Shown here: piece by piece, positions 1-9,148 of the stretch
Layout of the letters: each line of letters starts with the position of its first letter
How positions within the stretch are numbered: position 1 is the first letter of the stretch
Assembly (NCBI GenBank): GCA_021806865.1
Contig: JAKAPU010000001.1
Location: 1-64,000, forward strand
Length of the DNA: 64,000 nt
Source of the DNA: an archaeon
Lineage (GTDB): Archaea > Thermoproteota > Nitrososphaeria > Nitrososphaerales > CADDZS01
Reading direction: 5' to 3'
Translations under genes and position numbers: made by a program
The notes under the pieces: generated by a model
The model's input: the letters and a program-made list of their open reading frames with translations, nothing else
Told to the model about the DNA's origin: nothing
Databases searched by the model: none

Positions 1-472
1 CGAAGTACTTCTGAAACTCCTTACCGCTTGAGCCAAGTTGCTTTCCCTGTTCCACTCTGAATAGAAGCTCCACCAGGGACCTTCGTATGAGACGGAGGCT
101 AGCATCGATTGCTCGTTTCTCTTCGCCATTCATCTTGGAGAATCGCTCTGAGATTGACAGCGCAAAGTTGTCAGCCACATTACGAAGCTCAGATCTCAGT
201 ACTTCCTTGAGCCGATCTACATTGTTATTGCTTGCAATAAGAAATGATTCAATGTCGTTCCGAGCAGTAGTTGCAGCACGCTTCGACGCCACGTCCGGAT
301 ATCTTTGCGACAGGTTGTCCAAGATCTGCTTGAAGACGGCTTCTAGATTTTCAAGTTCCAGAGGTCCGATTGGAGAGTCTACGAATTCTCCGTATGCATC
401 AATCATGGCAGGAATTTCCCTGTTCTTCTCGACCGCAGAGTGAATGAGTTGAACTATATCGACGGCTGGCAT
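1..472 (-). CDS. Helical hypothetical protein, C-terminus cut by window edge
   Basis: Reading the minus strand from an ATG at 472-470 gives at least 157 codons with no stop up to the window edge, so the C-terminus is missing. The protein begins MPAVDIVQLIHSAVEKNREI and is rich in charged and aliphatic residues with heptad-like spacing, which suggests an all-helical, possibly coiled-coil protein. I do not recognise a family. It lies 176 bp downstream of the minus-strand KaiC-like gene and could be its operon partner. A plus-strand ORF over the same bases is best seen as its shadow. Confidence 0.6.
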   Translation of the reverse strand, partial: MPAVDIVQLIHSAVEKNREIPAMIDAYGEFVDSPIGPLELENLEAVFKQILDNLSQRYPDVASKRAATTARNDIESFLIASNNNVDRLKEVLRSELRNVADNFALSISERFSKMNGEEKRAIDASLRLIRRSLVELLFRVEQGKQLGSSGKEFQKYF

Positions 473-648
473 TTAGATATCAACTCTTCCAGAAATAGCA
501 ATTCCCTCTTTGTCTTAGCGGTCATATTTCCCTATGTCAGTTATACAATTTCCATTCAGATTGCGTTTGAGAGTCTTTTGATACGATAGCTCTCAGAGAG
601 AGATAATGAGAGCGCCTAGTTTTAAAAGCTTCTGTGATCTAAAGGCCA

Positions 649-1425
649 TTAGCCCATGAATCTTTCAGCGTAGACCGTAAAGCCCTTCTCGGTAATTGAG
701 TAAGGGTGAAGTTGCCGATCGTGCTTACACTCACGCATTTTTTCTATTTCAAGAGCCGAGACGATCCCTCTCCCAGCAATGTGCGTATTATGCAGAACTA
801 TGACGCCATGACACAAGTATTCTTCTGCAGGAATCTCTCGCTGAGTCAGAGAGAGGCCTAGCTGATTTCCAATTTCACTTGTCACCAAGCTTGTAGTCCC
901 CATGCTCACCAAAGAGTCCAAGAGATCAATAATTGCAGAACGCCTTTGCTGGTTTTCGGGAAACTGAAGTGAAAGAGATGTTATTGGATCTATTACGATC
1001 CTTGTTGCCCTAGTCACACGTACGTAACTTCTTATCACTGTGCTGAGAGCCTGAATCGAAAATTCAGCTCCTCTGATCTTTATTTCACTTTCCGACTCTT
1101 TTGCCTCTTGCTTTTCCTCTTCCCTTGAGATTTGTCGGAGTGGTGAAGCATCCACTATTGCAATCTGGTTTTTCTTTTCGTATTTCTCTAGATCCCAGCC
1201 ATAGTTTCGCATCTCGTTGATCAGATGGTACTTGCTTTCTTCCAGTGATACGAAGACCCCCCTTTCATCAAAGCGCTCCACTCCATCGATCAGAAACTGC
1301 ATCGTCATCAGAGTCTTGCCTGAGCCAGGGCCGCCTGTGATTAGAATTACTCGACTTCGTGGATAGCCCCCACCCAAAAGATCGTCTAACCCGGCTATGC
1401 CTGTGGGTACGTATTCTGTCTTCAT
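649..1425 (-). CDS. KaiC-like RecA-superfamily ATPase
   Basis: This 258-residue protein opens with the typical KaiC N-terminus, TGIAGLDDLLGGGYP, followed by a Walker A motif GGPGSGKT (residues 31-38), paired acidic residues SLEES near 60-64, and a Walker B segment VIDPITS near 144-150. It is a single-domain member of the KaiC/archaeal signal-transduction ATPase family, which acts in the cytoplasm, often with regulatory partners. A charged insert rich in Glu and Lys sits near residues 99-116. Two more KaiC-like genes lie at 5.2 and 5.9 kb on the other strand. The biological output of this group is unknown. Confidence 0.88.
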   Translation of the reverse strand: MKTEYVPTGIAGLDDLLGGGYPRSRVILITGGPGSGKTLMTMQFLIDGVERFDERGVFVSLEESKYHLINEMRNYGWDLEKYEKKNQIAIVDASPLRQISREEEKQEAKESESEIKIRGAEFSIQALSTVIRSYVRVTRATRIVIDPITSLSLQFPENQQRRSAIIDLLDSLVSMGTTSLVTSEIGNQLGLSLTQREIPAEEYLCHGVIVLHNTHIAGRGIVSALEIEKMRECKHDRQLHPYSITEKGFTVYAERFMG

Positions 1426-1718
1426 CGCACTGGTTCAGCTTGCTCGCGTCGGTTCGGCCTATTAAGTTCTGTTGATTTCGGCTCTTGCTGACCTCTGTAA
1501 TCTATTGAGTAAAAGTGGGCAACATCTCATTTCCGATAGGCATCTTGATATTTTGGATTGCCGGCTGGCGCAACGGGCGGCAACTCTTGCGAATTTCGAA
1601 TGTTCGTTGATTCAGGGGCAGTGAAAATAGTATTCACACTACTCAATGCTTTAATGCAAAATCTGCGTTTCGCAGAACAATAGCGAAGGGCTCGGATAAG
1701 AAATAGTGAATTTGGGAT

Positions 1719-4700
1719 ATGTCAAATGGCGCTACGCTGCTGACTTCTCAGCAAGCCGAAGGGCAGTTGGAGAAGACTAGCGACGAATTTTTCTTCGACA
1801 TGTACTCCAAAATTGCTGCCCTCTCGAAGAAGGCAAAGCGCCCTGGAGAAGCGATTGAAGTTTTCCATCGTTCCCGTGAGAGACTTGAAAACGAAATAAC
1901 CAATGTTCAGCTGAGCGAGATAGGCGGCATCGAGCAGGGCGAGGCCTTGGCAACCTATCACGCATTGCTTGCTCTTGTGCACTGGCTTTACCCGAACCAT
2001 GTCGGATACAACAGGATGAAAAATGCAAAGAGAATGTATTTTCATGCGACAACCGCAGCCTTCAAAAAATCATCTGCATTGCTGCCCCGCGTAGTCGGAA
2101 TGGTCGTGCAGCTTAGAATACTTCCATTTCTCATCAGATCGAAAAAGTCATCCACTGAGCAACTTGATATTGCTAGAAACAACGCTCTGTCTTTTGTGGA
2201 AGAGAACAGAGGTGATGCTTTTCGCGGACTTGCCGCACTCCTCCATGATGCTCTCGGATTTTCATATTTTCTGCACGAAAGAGACGCCGACACTGCGCTC
2301 TCCTACCTCTCAAAGTCCACAGAGTTACTCATTACTGAAGAAAGGGCTATCGCGCGAACCTCGCGAGAGTCATCCGGATCAAAACTCAAGTTCTACAGGG
2401 CGTTTGCAGCAACTGCGTTTTGGGATCTTGGGATTTGCTACGAGAGTCAAGCAGAAAAGGCAGAAGGAGAACAGATGATGTCTTTGCTCCGTTGTGCGCG
2501 AACGCAGTATCGAAAGTCGTACGACTACGCCAAAGGCACCGCTTGGCACATCTATAGAGGAATGAGCGCGTACAACCTCGCAGGCACTTTTGCCAAGGAA
2601 TCCCAGAACCAGATCAACATCAAACAATCGAGGGCGCTGATGAAAAAAGCAGTATCATTGGGAGAGGAATCTCTGAGCTGCTTTAATCTCTGGTCTCCTT
2701 TCGAAGGAGATTTTCTCGGTGGTTCGTGGGTGGCGACATTCTACCAGCAGCTTGCAAACATTTCCGATTCGCCACAGAGAAAGAGATTGATGTCGAGATC
2801 CTTGAGACTTGCTCACCGTGCGGAGATTCTACTGAGCAACAGGAGGATTGGCATAGCAAGATACAAGTCAGTCAATCTGGGCGACATATTTCTTCACAAC
2901 GCAGAATACCATAGACAAATCGCAGTCCAGACAAGGCTTCAAAGAAGCGACAACGCAAAGACGATCGACTTTCTCAACAAGTCGCTCGAAAGTTGCTTGA
3001 AGAGCAGGAAATACTACAAAGACGACGTATACAGCAATCGAAAAGTGGATTCTTCTCTTCTGGCAGGGGATATTTGCTACGAGTTAATGAACTGTGAACT
3101 ACCTACGCCTGGGAGGTCAAAGTTCGCAAAGGCCGCTCGCAGGTATTTCTCCGACGCAACAAAGATCTCCAGAAACCAAGGCTGGAACGAGAAGGTGGCA
3201 GAATCCTACTGGCGCATCGCGCAGTCGTACGACAGAGAAGGCAACTTTGAGAGAAGCGCTTCTTACTATTCGCTGTCTCATTCTTCGTACGAGCTCGCAA
3301 GAGCCTCTTCCGACAGCCCCGGTCTTTACACTGATCCATCGAACTACATGCTCGCGTGGGAAAGAATAGAAAGGGCGAAGCTTGCTCACAAGTCATCCAA
3401 ATTCGAGGACGCTTACAAGCTCTATATCGAGTCAGCTAAATTGGTCGAAAGCACTCAGAGATGGAGAACCACATCCAATCTGTACAGGGCCGAGGCCTTG
3501 ATTGAAAAAGCTGAGCAGAAATCAGTCGGTGATGACCCAGCAGGCTCTGTCGAATATTTTTCGGAGGCCGTCCAAGCACTTGCGCGGCTGCGCTCCGATC
3601 TGAAAGAAGACGAAATGAACGACTCGCCATCTATAGAACGCTTAGCTGATCAACTAAGATCTTTTTGCAACGCCAGAATGATTCTAGAGAAATCAAAGGA
3701 AGCGTACAGAATTGGAGACGTGGACCAATCAATATCCGGCCTTGGTGAGGCTGAAGTGATGTTTTCGGAACTCGCACACAGTTCCATAGTTTCTGATTCG
3801 CTGAGATCTAGTGAGTTGAGATCGCTTGCTTCCCTATGCCGAGCGCTGAGGAGCTTTCAAATGGCCCAAAAGACAAAAGAGCCCAAACTCTATCTCGAAG
3901 CAAAGGAGATATTCCATTCGGCTTCTAATGAGTCGACCTCCAGAACGTTAAAACCACTTCTCATGGGTCTTGCGAGTTTTGCAGATTTCCTCTACTACTC
4001 CGACCAGATAGAAAGATCTCTGGAAAGTATTTTGGATCCGGAGCAAATTGTCGAATGCAACAAGGCGCTGGATTCAGCAGAAGTAGTGTTCCGGCGTCTG
4101 AAAATCCGATCGTTTCTGAACATGCTGAAAGCAAGCAAGCATATTTTGGATGCCACTATCAAGATGAACGCAGCCGAGAGGGAAATGGAAAGTGCGTCTG
4201 TGAAGGCAAAGCTCTACTCAGAGGCACAGAGGTCCCTGTCACTCGCTTCCAAATACTACGAGCAGCTTGGTTCATCGAGTAGAGTGCAGGAATCGTTGCG
4301 TATGATCGGAACCGTGAGACACCACAAGAACCTGCTTCCTCTTGCGCACGACATTATTGCAGAGATTGCATCAAACCAGATGATCTATGCTGCAATATCT
4401 ACGAGCTCTCTTCTAGACCAATCGCCTGAGAATTCGGCTAGAGACCTCAACTCTGCTTTTCTGGTCGTAGACATCGATCTGCCAAAGCCGTTCATCACGC
4501 AGGAGCAAACTCTCGACTATACACTCATAGTTTCCAACATTGGGAGAGAGCCCGCTCTTACGGTCAGAATTGACGAATTGATTCCTGATGGTTTCGTTGT
4601 CGAAAACGGACTAGGTGTCAAGGATAGGACCTTGCCAATTTCTGCGAGAATCGAACCTGGCACTTCAAAGAAGATCGCTGTCTCCGTAAGGGCAAAATCT

Positions 4701-5162
4701 ACAGGTGAGTTCGTATGGCATCCTTCGCTGGTCTACTTGGATAGCGTCAGCAACTACAAGATTACTAGAGCCCAAACAGTAAGGGCAGCCATAGAGTCAA
4801 GCAAAAGCGTAGACTATGGCGCGATGCTCTCCGAGAAGCAGAAGCTCGAAGAGGAACTCGTTAGTGAAGAATCACGCATTGGTTCTCCGCCAGGGCAAGA
4901 AATGGACAGTCAAATGGATAAGGTGTACTCGCTGAAGGAGAGGATTTCCAAGATCGAGGAAGAACTTCTCAGGTCAAAGAATGAATACGAGAAGATGGTT
5001 CAGCAATTGGAACAGGTAAAGTTGGACCTAGCCGCTCTCGGAGAAGTCAATGGTGACAATGTTCGGGAGGAAGACAGGGTGAAGCTCGAAAATGAACAGA
5101 GGTTGCTTGAGTACAGGATAGAGAGGAGGAGATCGCTATTACAACAAGCCCATCTGTTGTGA
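1719..5162 (+). CDS. Large TPR-like helical-repeat protein with CARDB-like domain and C-terminal coiled coil
   Basis: This 1147-residue soluble protein has no signal peptide. Residues 1 to about 890 are dense in paired helices with tetratricopeptide-like spacing (many A-x3-Y/F-x2-A and Y-x3-A patterns), suggesting a scaffold. Residues of roughly 915-1020 look like a beta-sandwich of the CARDB/DUF11 type (YTLIVSNIGREPALTVRI). The last 100 residues or so form a strongly charged coiled coil. The next gene, a KaiC-like ATPase, starts inside this stop codon (GTGA overlap), so the two are translationally coupled and the products probably work together. The start is the ATG at 1719. Repeat assignment is by eye and needs profile confirmation. 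Confidence 0.75.
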   Translation: MSNGATLLTSQQAEGQLEKTSDEFFFDMYSKIAALSKKAKRPGEAIEVFHRSRERLENEITNVQLSEIGGIEQGEALATYHALLALVHWLYPNHVGYNRMKNAKRMYFHATTAAFKKSSALLPRVVGMVVQLRILPFLIRSKKSSTEQLDIARNNALSFVEENRGDAFRGLAALLHDALGFSYFLHERDADTALSYLSKSTELLITEERAIARTSRESSGSKLKFYRAFAATAFWDLGICYESQAEKAEGEQMMSLLRCARTQYRKSYDYAKGTAWHIYRGMSAYNLAGTFAKESQNQINIKQSRALMKKAVSLGEESLSCFNLWSPFEGDFLGGSWVATFYQQLANISDSPQRKRLMSRSLRLAHRAEILLSNRRIGIARYKSVNLGDIFLHNAEYHRQIAVQTRLQRSDNAKTIDFLNKSLESCLKSRKYYKDDVYSNRKVDSSLLAGDICYELMNCELPTPGRSKFAKAARRYFSDATKISRNQGWNEKVAESYWRIAQSYDREGNFERSASYYSLSHSSYELARASSDSPGLYTDPSNYMLAWERIERAKLAHKSSKFEDAYKLYIESAKLVESTQRWRTTSNLYRAEALIEKAEQKSVGDDPAGSVEYFSEAVQALARLRSDLKEDEMNDSPSIERLADQLRSFCNARMILEKSKEAYRIGDVDQSISGLGEAEVMFSELAHSSIVSDSLRSSELRSLASLCRALRSFQMAQKTKEPKLYLEAKEIFHSASNESTSRTLKPLLMGLASFADFLYYSDQIERSLESILDPEQIVECNKALDSAEVVFRRLKIRSFLNMLKASKHILDATIKMNAAEREMESASVKAKLYSEAQRSLSLASKYYEQLGSSSRVQESLRMIGTVRHHKNLLPLAHDIIAEIASNQMIYAAISTSSLLDQSPENSARDLNSAFLVVDIDLPKPFITQEQTLDYTLIVSNIGREPALTVRIDELIPDGFVVENGLGVKDRTLPISARIEPGTSKKIAVSVRAKSTGEFVWHPSLVYLDSVSNYKITRAQTVRAAIESSKSVDYGAMLSEKQKLEEELVSEESRIGSPPGQEMDSQMDKVYSLKERISKIEEELLRSKNEYEKMVQQLEQVKLDLAALGEVNGDNVREEDRVKLENEQRLLEYRIERRRSLLQQAHLL

Positions 5163-5866
5163 GAAGTGTGAGCCAAGCTATCAGCAGGCTCACGTACAAC
5201 GACACCATTCCCAACGGACTGACTCTCCTCTGCGGCGCGAGCGGTGTCGGCAAAACAATCTTCGCACAGCAGTTCGCTTACGAAACATTGCTGGAAAATG
5301 GCAGAGTCTTGTGGATCACCACGGAAGAGCTTCCTTCGACATTGAGGTCCAGCATGTTAGACTTTGGGTGGAATTGTGATCGTTACGAGAAGGAAGGCAA
5401 GCTGCAAGTCTTTGACGCTGTCAGCCCCGCAAGACTGGGTATCTCTGAAAATATTGGCCGTGGAGTGCTAGGTCTTGATCCCACCGGGATGCTAATTGTA
5501 GTTTCGGAGCAATTGAGACAAGAGACTCCAGGCGAAAAAGGTAATTTTCTAATTATCATAGACTCAATTTCAAGACTGTTACTTTCTTGCGAGGCCAAAC
5601 CAGTGGTAGATTTCGTCGCATGCATGAGCTCAAGGCTCGAGAATTACAGGGTAAAGGGTCTAGCTACGGTTTCAGAAGGGGCGCACGACGAAAAGATTTT
5701 GAATGCACTAACTTTTTCCTCTACTGGGACAATCAGATTTAGAATCAACGAGGCAGCTGGCGCGAGAAGTAGACAGTTCCGAATCGAAACTCTTCGCGGG
5801 AAAAGACACGAAGACAAGTGGAAGGATTACAGAATCACAAATACAGGTTTGGACATGGAAGTCTGA
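5159..5866 (+). CDS. KaiC-like ATPase coupled to the repeat protein
   Basis: A 235-residue RecA/KaiC-fold ATPase with Walker A GASGVGKT (residues 26-33), acidic pair in WITTEELPST, and Walker B FLIIIDSISRLL. It lacks the usual KaiC entry motif (tGi-x-gLDe-x-l-x-GG) seen in its two neighbours; the P-loop follows a short divergent N-terminus. The GTG start overlaps the stop of the repeat-protein gene by 4 nt, which fixes the start and argues for a stoichiometric complex. It resembles the ATPase half of two-gene KaiC-effector modules. Specific function is not known. Confidence 0.82.
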   Translation: MRSVSQAISRLTYNDTIPNGLTLLCGASGVGKTIFAQQFAYETLLENGRVLWITTEELPSTLRSSMLDFGWNCDRYEKEGKLQVFDAVSPARLGISENIGRGVLGLDPTGMLIVVSEQLRQETPGEKGNFLIIIDSISRLLLSCEAKPVVDFVACMSSRLENYRVKGLATVSEGAHDEKILNALTFSSTGTIRFRINEAAGARSRQFRIETLRGKRHEDKWKDYRITNTGLDMEV

Positions 5867-5909
5867 GATTCAAGATGTCGAGTGTGCAAAATCATGGAGA
5901 AATGATAGT

Positions 5910-6629
5910 ATGCCTCTGAGTAAAATACGATCTGGAATAGACGGTTTTGATGAACTGGTGAATGGGGGCCTTCCCAGAGGTCAGTCTGTGCTTGTGACCG
6001 GCGGCACAGGCACTGGAAAGAGTACCCTTGCCATGCAATTTGTCTATAGGGGCGCAAAGGTGTACGACGAACCTGGAATCTACGTGACCTTGGAAGAAAC
6101 AGTCCCAAGCATACTGAGAAATACAGCAAGTTACGGTTGGGACATCGAGAGTCTGCAAAAGAAAGACAAGATCGCCCTATTAGACGTGTCTCCCGCTGTG
6201 AGTGGTCAGCTTAGGCGCATAGAGGTTACAGATGTTTTCTCTAACATATCGACACTCTGGAAGAAGCTAGGCGCAAAGAGGATCGTCATAGACCCTATAA
6301 CTGTGTTCGGCATGCAGGCAGAAAGCCAGATGCAGTTAAGGCAGGATTTGATCAGGTTTTCTAGCCTTCTCAAACAACTGGATGCCACTATCATGTTCGT
6401 CACAGAGATACCGGAGGAGAACCAGGGATTGAGCAGATATGGGATCGAGGAGTTCATCGCCGATGGCGTAGTCGTCCTGTACTATTCGAGAGTTGGTGGT
6501 CTCAGGGTGCGCGGAATCGAGATCAGGAAGATGCGCGGAACTTCGCATAAAGAGGGCACGTTCCCGATCAAGATCGGTGAGACCGGACTTGTGGTCTATC
6601 CATCGGGAAAGATACCGAAATTGACCTGA
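5910..6629 (+). CDS. KaiC-like RecA-superfamily ATPase
   Basis: A 239-residue single KaiC domain: SGIDGFDELVNGGLPRG entry motif, Walker A GGTGTGKS (residues 31-38), YVTLEETV acidic pair, and Walker B RIVIDPITVFG. It follows the preceding KaiC-like gene by 43 bp on the same strand and is probably in the same operon. It resembles the 649-1425 protein more than the coupled ATPase. Likely a cytoplasmic signalling or regulatory ATPase; the partner is inferred from context only. Confidence 0.86.
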   Translation: MPLSKIRSGIDGFDELVNGGLPRGQSVLVTGGTGTGKSTLAMQFVYRGAKVYDEPGIYVTLEETVPSILRNTASYGWDIESLQKKDKIALLDVSPAVSGQLRRIEVTDVFSNISTLWKKLGAKRIVIDPITVFGMQAESQMQLRQDLIRFSSLLKQLDATIMFVTEIPEENQGLSRYGIEEFIADGVVVLYYSRVGGLRVRGIEIRKMRGTSHKEGTFPIKIGETGLVVYPSGKIPKLT

Positions 6630-6649
6630 TCCAAGTCGATTTCCGCTGC

Positions 6650-7483
6650 TTATAGCTTCTGAGCGTCTTTCCAGATCTCTTCCGCAGAATCTCTGGTCGA
6701 ACGAGCGAATGACGCGTTCTTCACCCAGATCGCGACTGCGTGATTGAGCTCCTCCGACAGCGGGTCGGGCACCCCGATTATCACGTCGTCCTTCTCAGTT
6801 ATCATCATGTCGAACATTACGTGGTCGGATCTTCTTATCTCGGCGTGCGCGCTTTTTGCCTCTTCCGCCTCCTTTTTCGTGATCTTGGTTTCTCGGGGAG
6901 CGATTATCCTGATCTTCTTTCCACCTTTCTTTGACGAGTAATCAATCAGAAGTGGTATGAACACGTCTCTTGCCTCAATCGCCCTTTTCGCTATCAAGAT
7001 GATGTCTTTGGAATCTTCCAAGAGTTCGGCGAATTTGTTCGCTATGCTGTCAATCCCCCTGAGTATTGCGATCTCTCCAGATTCCTTCGAGATTTTTGGT
7101 GTTAATTCTTCAAGCGAAAGTACGAGCTGTTGCTCTGCCTCCTTTCTTTTTTTCTGATCGCTCTCGAACTGTGTTTCAAACTGCAAAGTCCTTCGACTCA
7201 GTGCTTGCTTTGGTGAAATTGGAGCGTACCCAGATTCTCGTTGGATCACAAAGCCCTTTGCCATGAGGCTTTCAAGCGTGTCATAGATCCTAGGCATAGG
7301 TACTCCGGCATTGGATGAAATCTGCTTAGTGTTTTGATTTCCCAGTTTTATGAGCGAGAGATATGTTCTAGCTTCGTAGCTGGACAGTTTGAAATTGTCT
7401 TTGAGCAAAGATTCTAGCTCTGACTCGTTGAAATCCTTTGCCGATTCGTTCAAAAGGCACGCCCTAATATGATGCTCGAACAA
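6650..7483 (-). CDS. TrmB-family transcriptional regulator
   Basis: A 277-residue protein whose residues of about 22-85 form a TrmB-type winged helix (LSSYEARTYLSLIKLG, then VPMPRIYDTLESLMAKGFV). A helical linker follows, and the C-terminal half (about 125-277) resembles the phospholipase-D-like effector domain of TrmB regulators (ILIAKRAIEAR, KIRIIAPRE). TrmB proteins are archaeal repressors or activators that usually sense sugars. The predicted start is a TTG. It converges with the KaiC operon and is followed upstream by the SRPBCC gene with 12 bp between them, so the two may be one transcript. Confidence 0.82.
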   Translation of the reverse strand: MFEHHIRACLLNESAKDFNESELESLLKDNFKLSSYEARTYLSLIKLGNQNTKQISSNAGVPMPRIYDTLESLMAKGFVIQRESGYAPISPKQALSRRTLQFETQFESDQKKRKEAEQQLVLSLEELTPKISKESGEIAILRGIDSIANKFAELLEDSKDIILIAKRAIEARDVFIPLLIDYSSKKGGKKIRIIAPRETKITKKEAEEAKSAHAEIRRSDHVMFDMMITEKDDVIIGVPDPLSEELNHAVAIWVKNASFARSTRDSAEEIWKDAQKL

Positions 7484-7495
7484 TGCTGTGAATAG

Positions 7496-7945
7496 TCATG
7501 TTTTGGCAGGTTCTTCTTGTATCTGCCTGCCTTCGGCCGCATCCTTGATCCTTTGGAGCGCGCCAACCGTTCCTTTCAGAACGTGAGAGGCAAGGTAAGA
7601 GCTTAGAAGTCGGTAGATTCCTGGAAAGCGAACATCCCAGACAGTGGTGACCTTCTGCCTGCTCTCTCCAAGGCTCTCGAGCTTGATCGTCTTCACTCCC
7701 TCTGTCAGGCCCTTGAGATAGTGGATCTCAATCGAGTCTTTGGGTCTGAGCAGCACTTTCTGGTTGATCTTGTGATTCCTAAAGTTCTGCACGATATATC
7801 TGTTGATCACGTTACCGTCGCAGGAGATGTTGTGGACCTCTTTGGTTCCCCACCAGTACTCCCCCTCGTTATCCAGGTCGGAGATGATGTCCCAAACCCT
7901 ATCCGTTGTAGCCTCAACCTCGATAGAGCGCTCGATTCTGGGCAA
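7496..7945 (-). CDS. SRPBCC-fold (START/polyketide cyclase-like) protein
   Basis: A 149-residue protein with the SRPBCC pattern: N-terminal strand RSIEVEATTDRVWDIISDLDN, a central set of strands, and a long C-terminal helix (SSYLASHVLKGTVGALQRIKD). Members bind hydrophobic ligands or act as cyclases/dehydratases, so a ligand cannot be assigned. The start is a TTG. It is upstream of the TrmB-like regulator by 12 bp on the same strand and divergent from the DUF354 gene, with about 140 bp of shared promoter region. Confidence 0.75.
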   Translation of the reverse strand: MPRIERSIEVEATTDRVWDIISDLDNEGEYWWGTKEVHNISCDGNVINRYIVQNFRNHKINQKVLLRPKDSIEIHYLKGLTEGVKTIKLESLGESRQKVTTVWDVRFPGIYRLLSSYLASHVLKGTVGALQRIKDAAEGRQIQEEPAKT

Positions 7946-8050
7946 TGCAAATCACCGCTATGCTCGGGATGCAAAAAACTCTTTCGCACTTATCCCGCAG
8001 GTGCAAGGAAATCTCACTTTCGTAGCTGGGCAACCAGAGTTCAGATGACC

Positions 8051-8060
8051 GCTTTTATAC
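8051..8060 (+). promoter_or_regulatory. TATA box for the DUF354 gene
   Basis: The T-rich box TTTTATAC lies about 27-34 nt before the ATG at 8087, the spacing expected for an archaeal TATA box driving a leaderless transcript. It helps choose 8087 rather than the upstream ends of the open frame. Confidence 0.5.
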
Positions 8061-8086
8061 CCCAAAAGGTCGGTCGGTTTCAAGCC

Positions 8087-9124
8087 ATGGTAAAGCTGTG
8101 GATAGATGCGCTCACTCCGAAACAGGCGCTTTTCTCAAAGTCTATGGTGGAAAGAGCCCCATCAAAGGTAAAGTGCCTCATCACCACGAGAAATTACTCT
8201 GAGCTAAACCGTTTCGTTGACCAGATTGGACTGGAGCACGAGAGCATAGGCAGGCACGGAGGCGGCGACCTCAAAGAGAAACTGGTTGCAAGCGTCCAGA
8301 GGCAGAAGGAGTTGATTTCTTTTGCCTCAAAGCATGAGTTCGATATGTCGCTCTCTTACCTTTCACCAGAGGCGGCAAGGATTAGCTTCGGTCTCGGAAC
8401 GAAGCACTATGTTTGCAGCGATTCGCCGCACGCCAACGCCCCCTGCAGGCTCGCTGTCCCCTTGTCAGCCGGAGTATTCTCGCCCTTTGTGATTAGGAGG
8501 GAGAGGTGGACTAGGTACGGGACGAAGGATAGCCAGGTGCACAGGTACCACGCGCTGGACCCATGGGCATGGCTCATGAATTCCAAGTTCAAATCCTCGC
8601 CAAAGGTCAAAGGTTCCGTGATCATTCGAATGGAGGAGTGGTTTGCTTCCTATTTCAAAAAAGGCAAGGGAGTTTCCGACACCTTGGAGAGGCTCGTCGA
8701 TGGGATTAGGGCGCTTGGCGATTACGAGATTACTCTTCTCCCACGCTACGACGAGCAAAGAGAATGGGCAAGAAAGAACTTTGGAGAAAGATGCATCGTT
8801 CCCGAAACCACGGTGGATGGGGCCGAAGCGATTAGCAAGACTGACCTCCTCATTGGTGGTGGGGCTACAATGACGCAGGAAGCTGCTCTCTTGGGAGTTC
8901 CCAACATATCTTACTTCCCTTCTGCAAACCTGGATGTATTTACAGGGTACTATTTCCCAAAAAAGCTCTCAATCAGAGCTGTTAATCCGCGCGAGCTACT
9001 TGGTCAAACCTTCAGACTCTTGAAAGACATCGATCGTGAGAAGGTCGCTTTTGCCGAAAGGGCGAAAGAGGAAACTAAAACATACGTCGATCCAGTCCGT
9101 TTCATCTTCGACCACATCCTTTGA
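8087..9124 (+). CDS. DUF354 family protein (glycosyltransferase-B-like fold)
   Basis: A 345-residue protein of the DUF354 family (PF04007), an archaeal group related to UDP-GlcNAc 2-epimerase/glycosyltransferase GT-B folds. N-terminus MVKLWIDALTPKQALFSKSM; conserved C-terminal-domain segment LLIGGGATMTQEAALLGVP (nucleotide-sugar-binding-like). The reading frame stays open to 7721, but the ATG at 8087 has a TATA box at leaderless spacing and begins the conserved part. A second DUF354 protein, fused to an HTH domain, is encoded at 26.6-28.0 kb. The membrane GT2 follows by 24 bp, suggesting a joint role in glycan or lipid modification. Confidence 0.82.
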   Translation: MVKLWIDALTPKQALFSKSMVERAPSKVKCLITTRNYSELNRFVDQIGLEHESIGRHGGGDLKEKLVASVQRQKELISFASKHEFDMSLSYLSPEAARISFGLGTKHYVCSDSPHANAPCRLAVPLSAGVFSPFVIRRERWTRYGTKDSQVHRYHALDPWAWLMNSKFKSSPKVKGSVIIRMEEWFASYFKKGKGVSDTLERLVDGIRALGDYEITLLPRYDEQREWARKNFGERCIVPETTVDGAEAISKTDLLIGGGATMTQEAALLGVPNISYFPSANLDVFTGYYFPKKLSIRAVNPRELLGQTFRLLKDIDREKVAFAERAKEETKTYVDPVRFIFDHIL

Positions 9125-9148
9125 TAGTTTCGCTTCACGTGGTCCACC

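Noticed and set aside
87..443. 118-codon plus-strand ORF at the window start
   Set aside because: It is antisense to an open minus-strand frame (472 to window edge) with better protein composition; the plus ORF is low-complexity Ser/Arg-rich.
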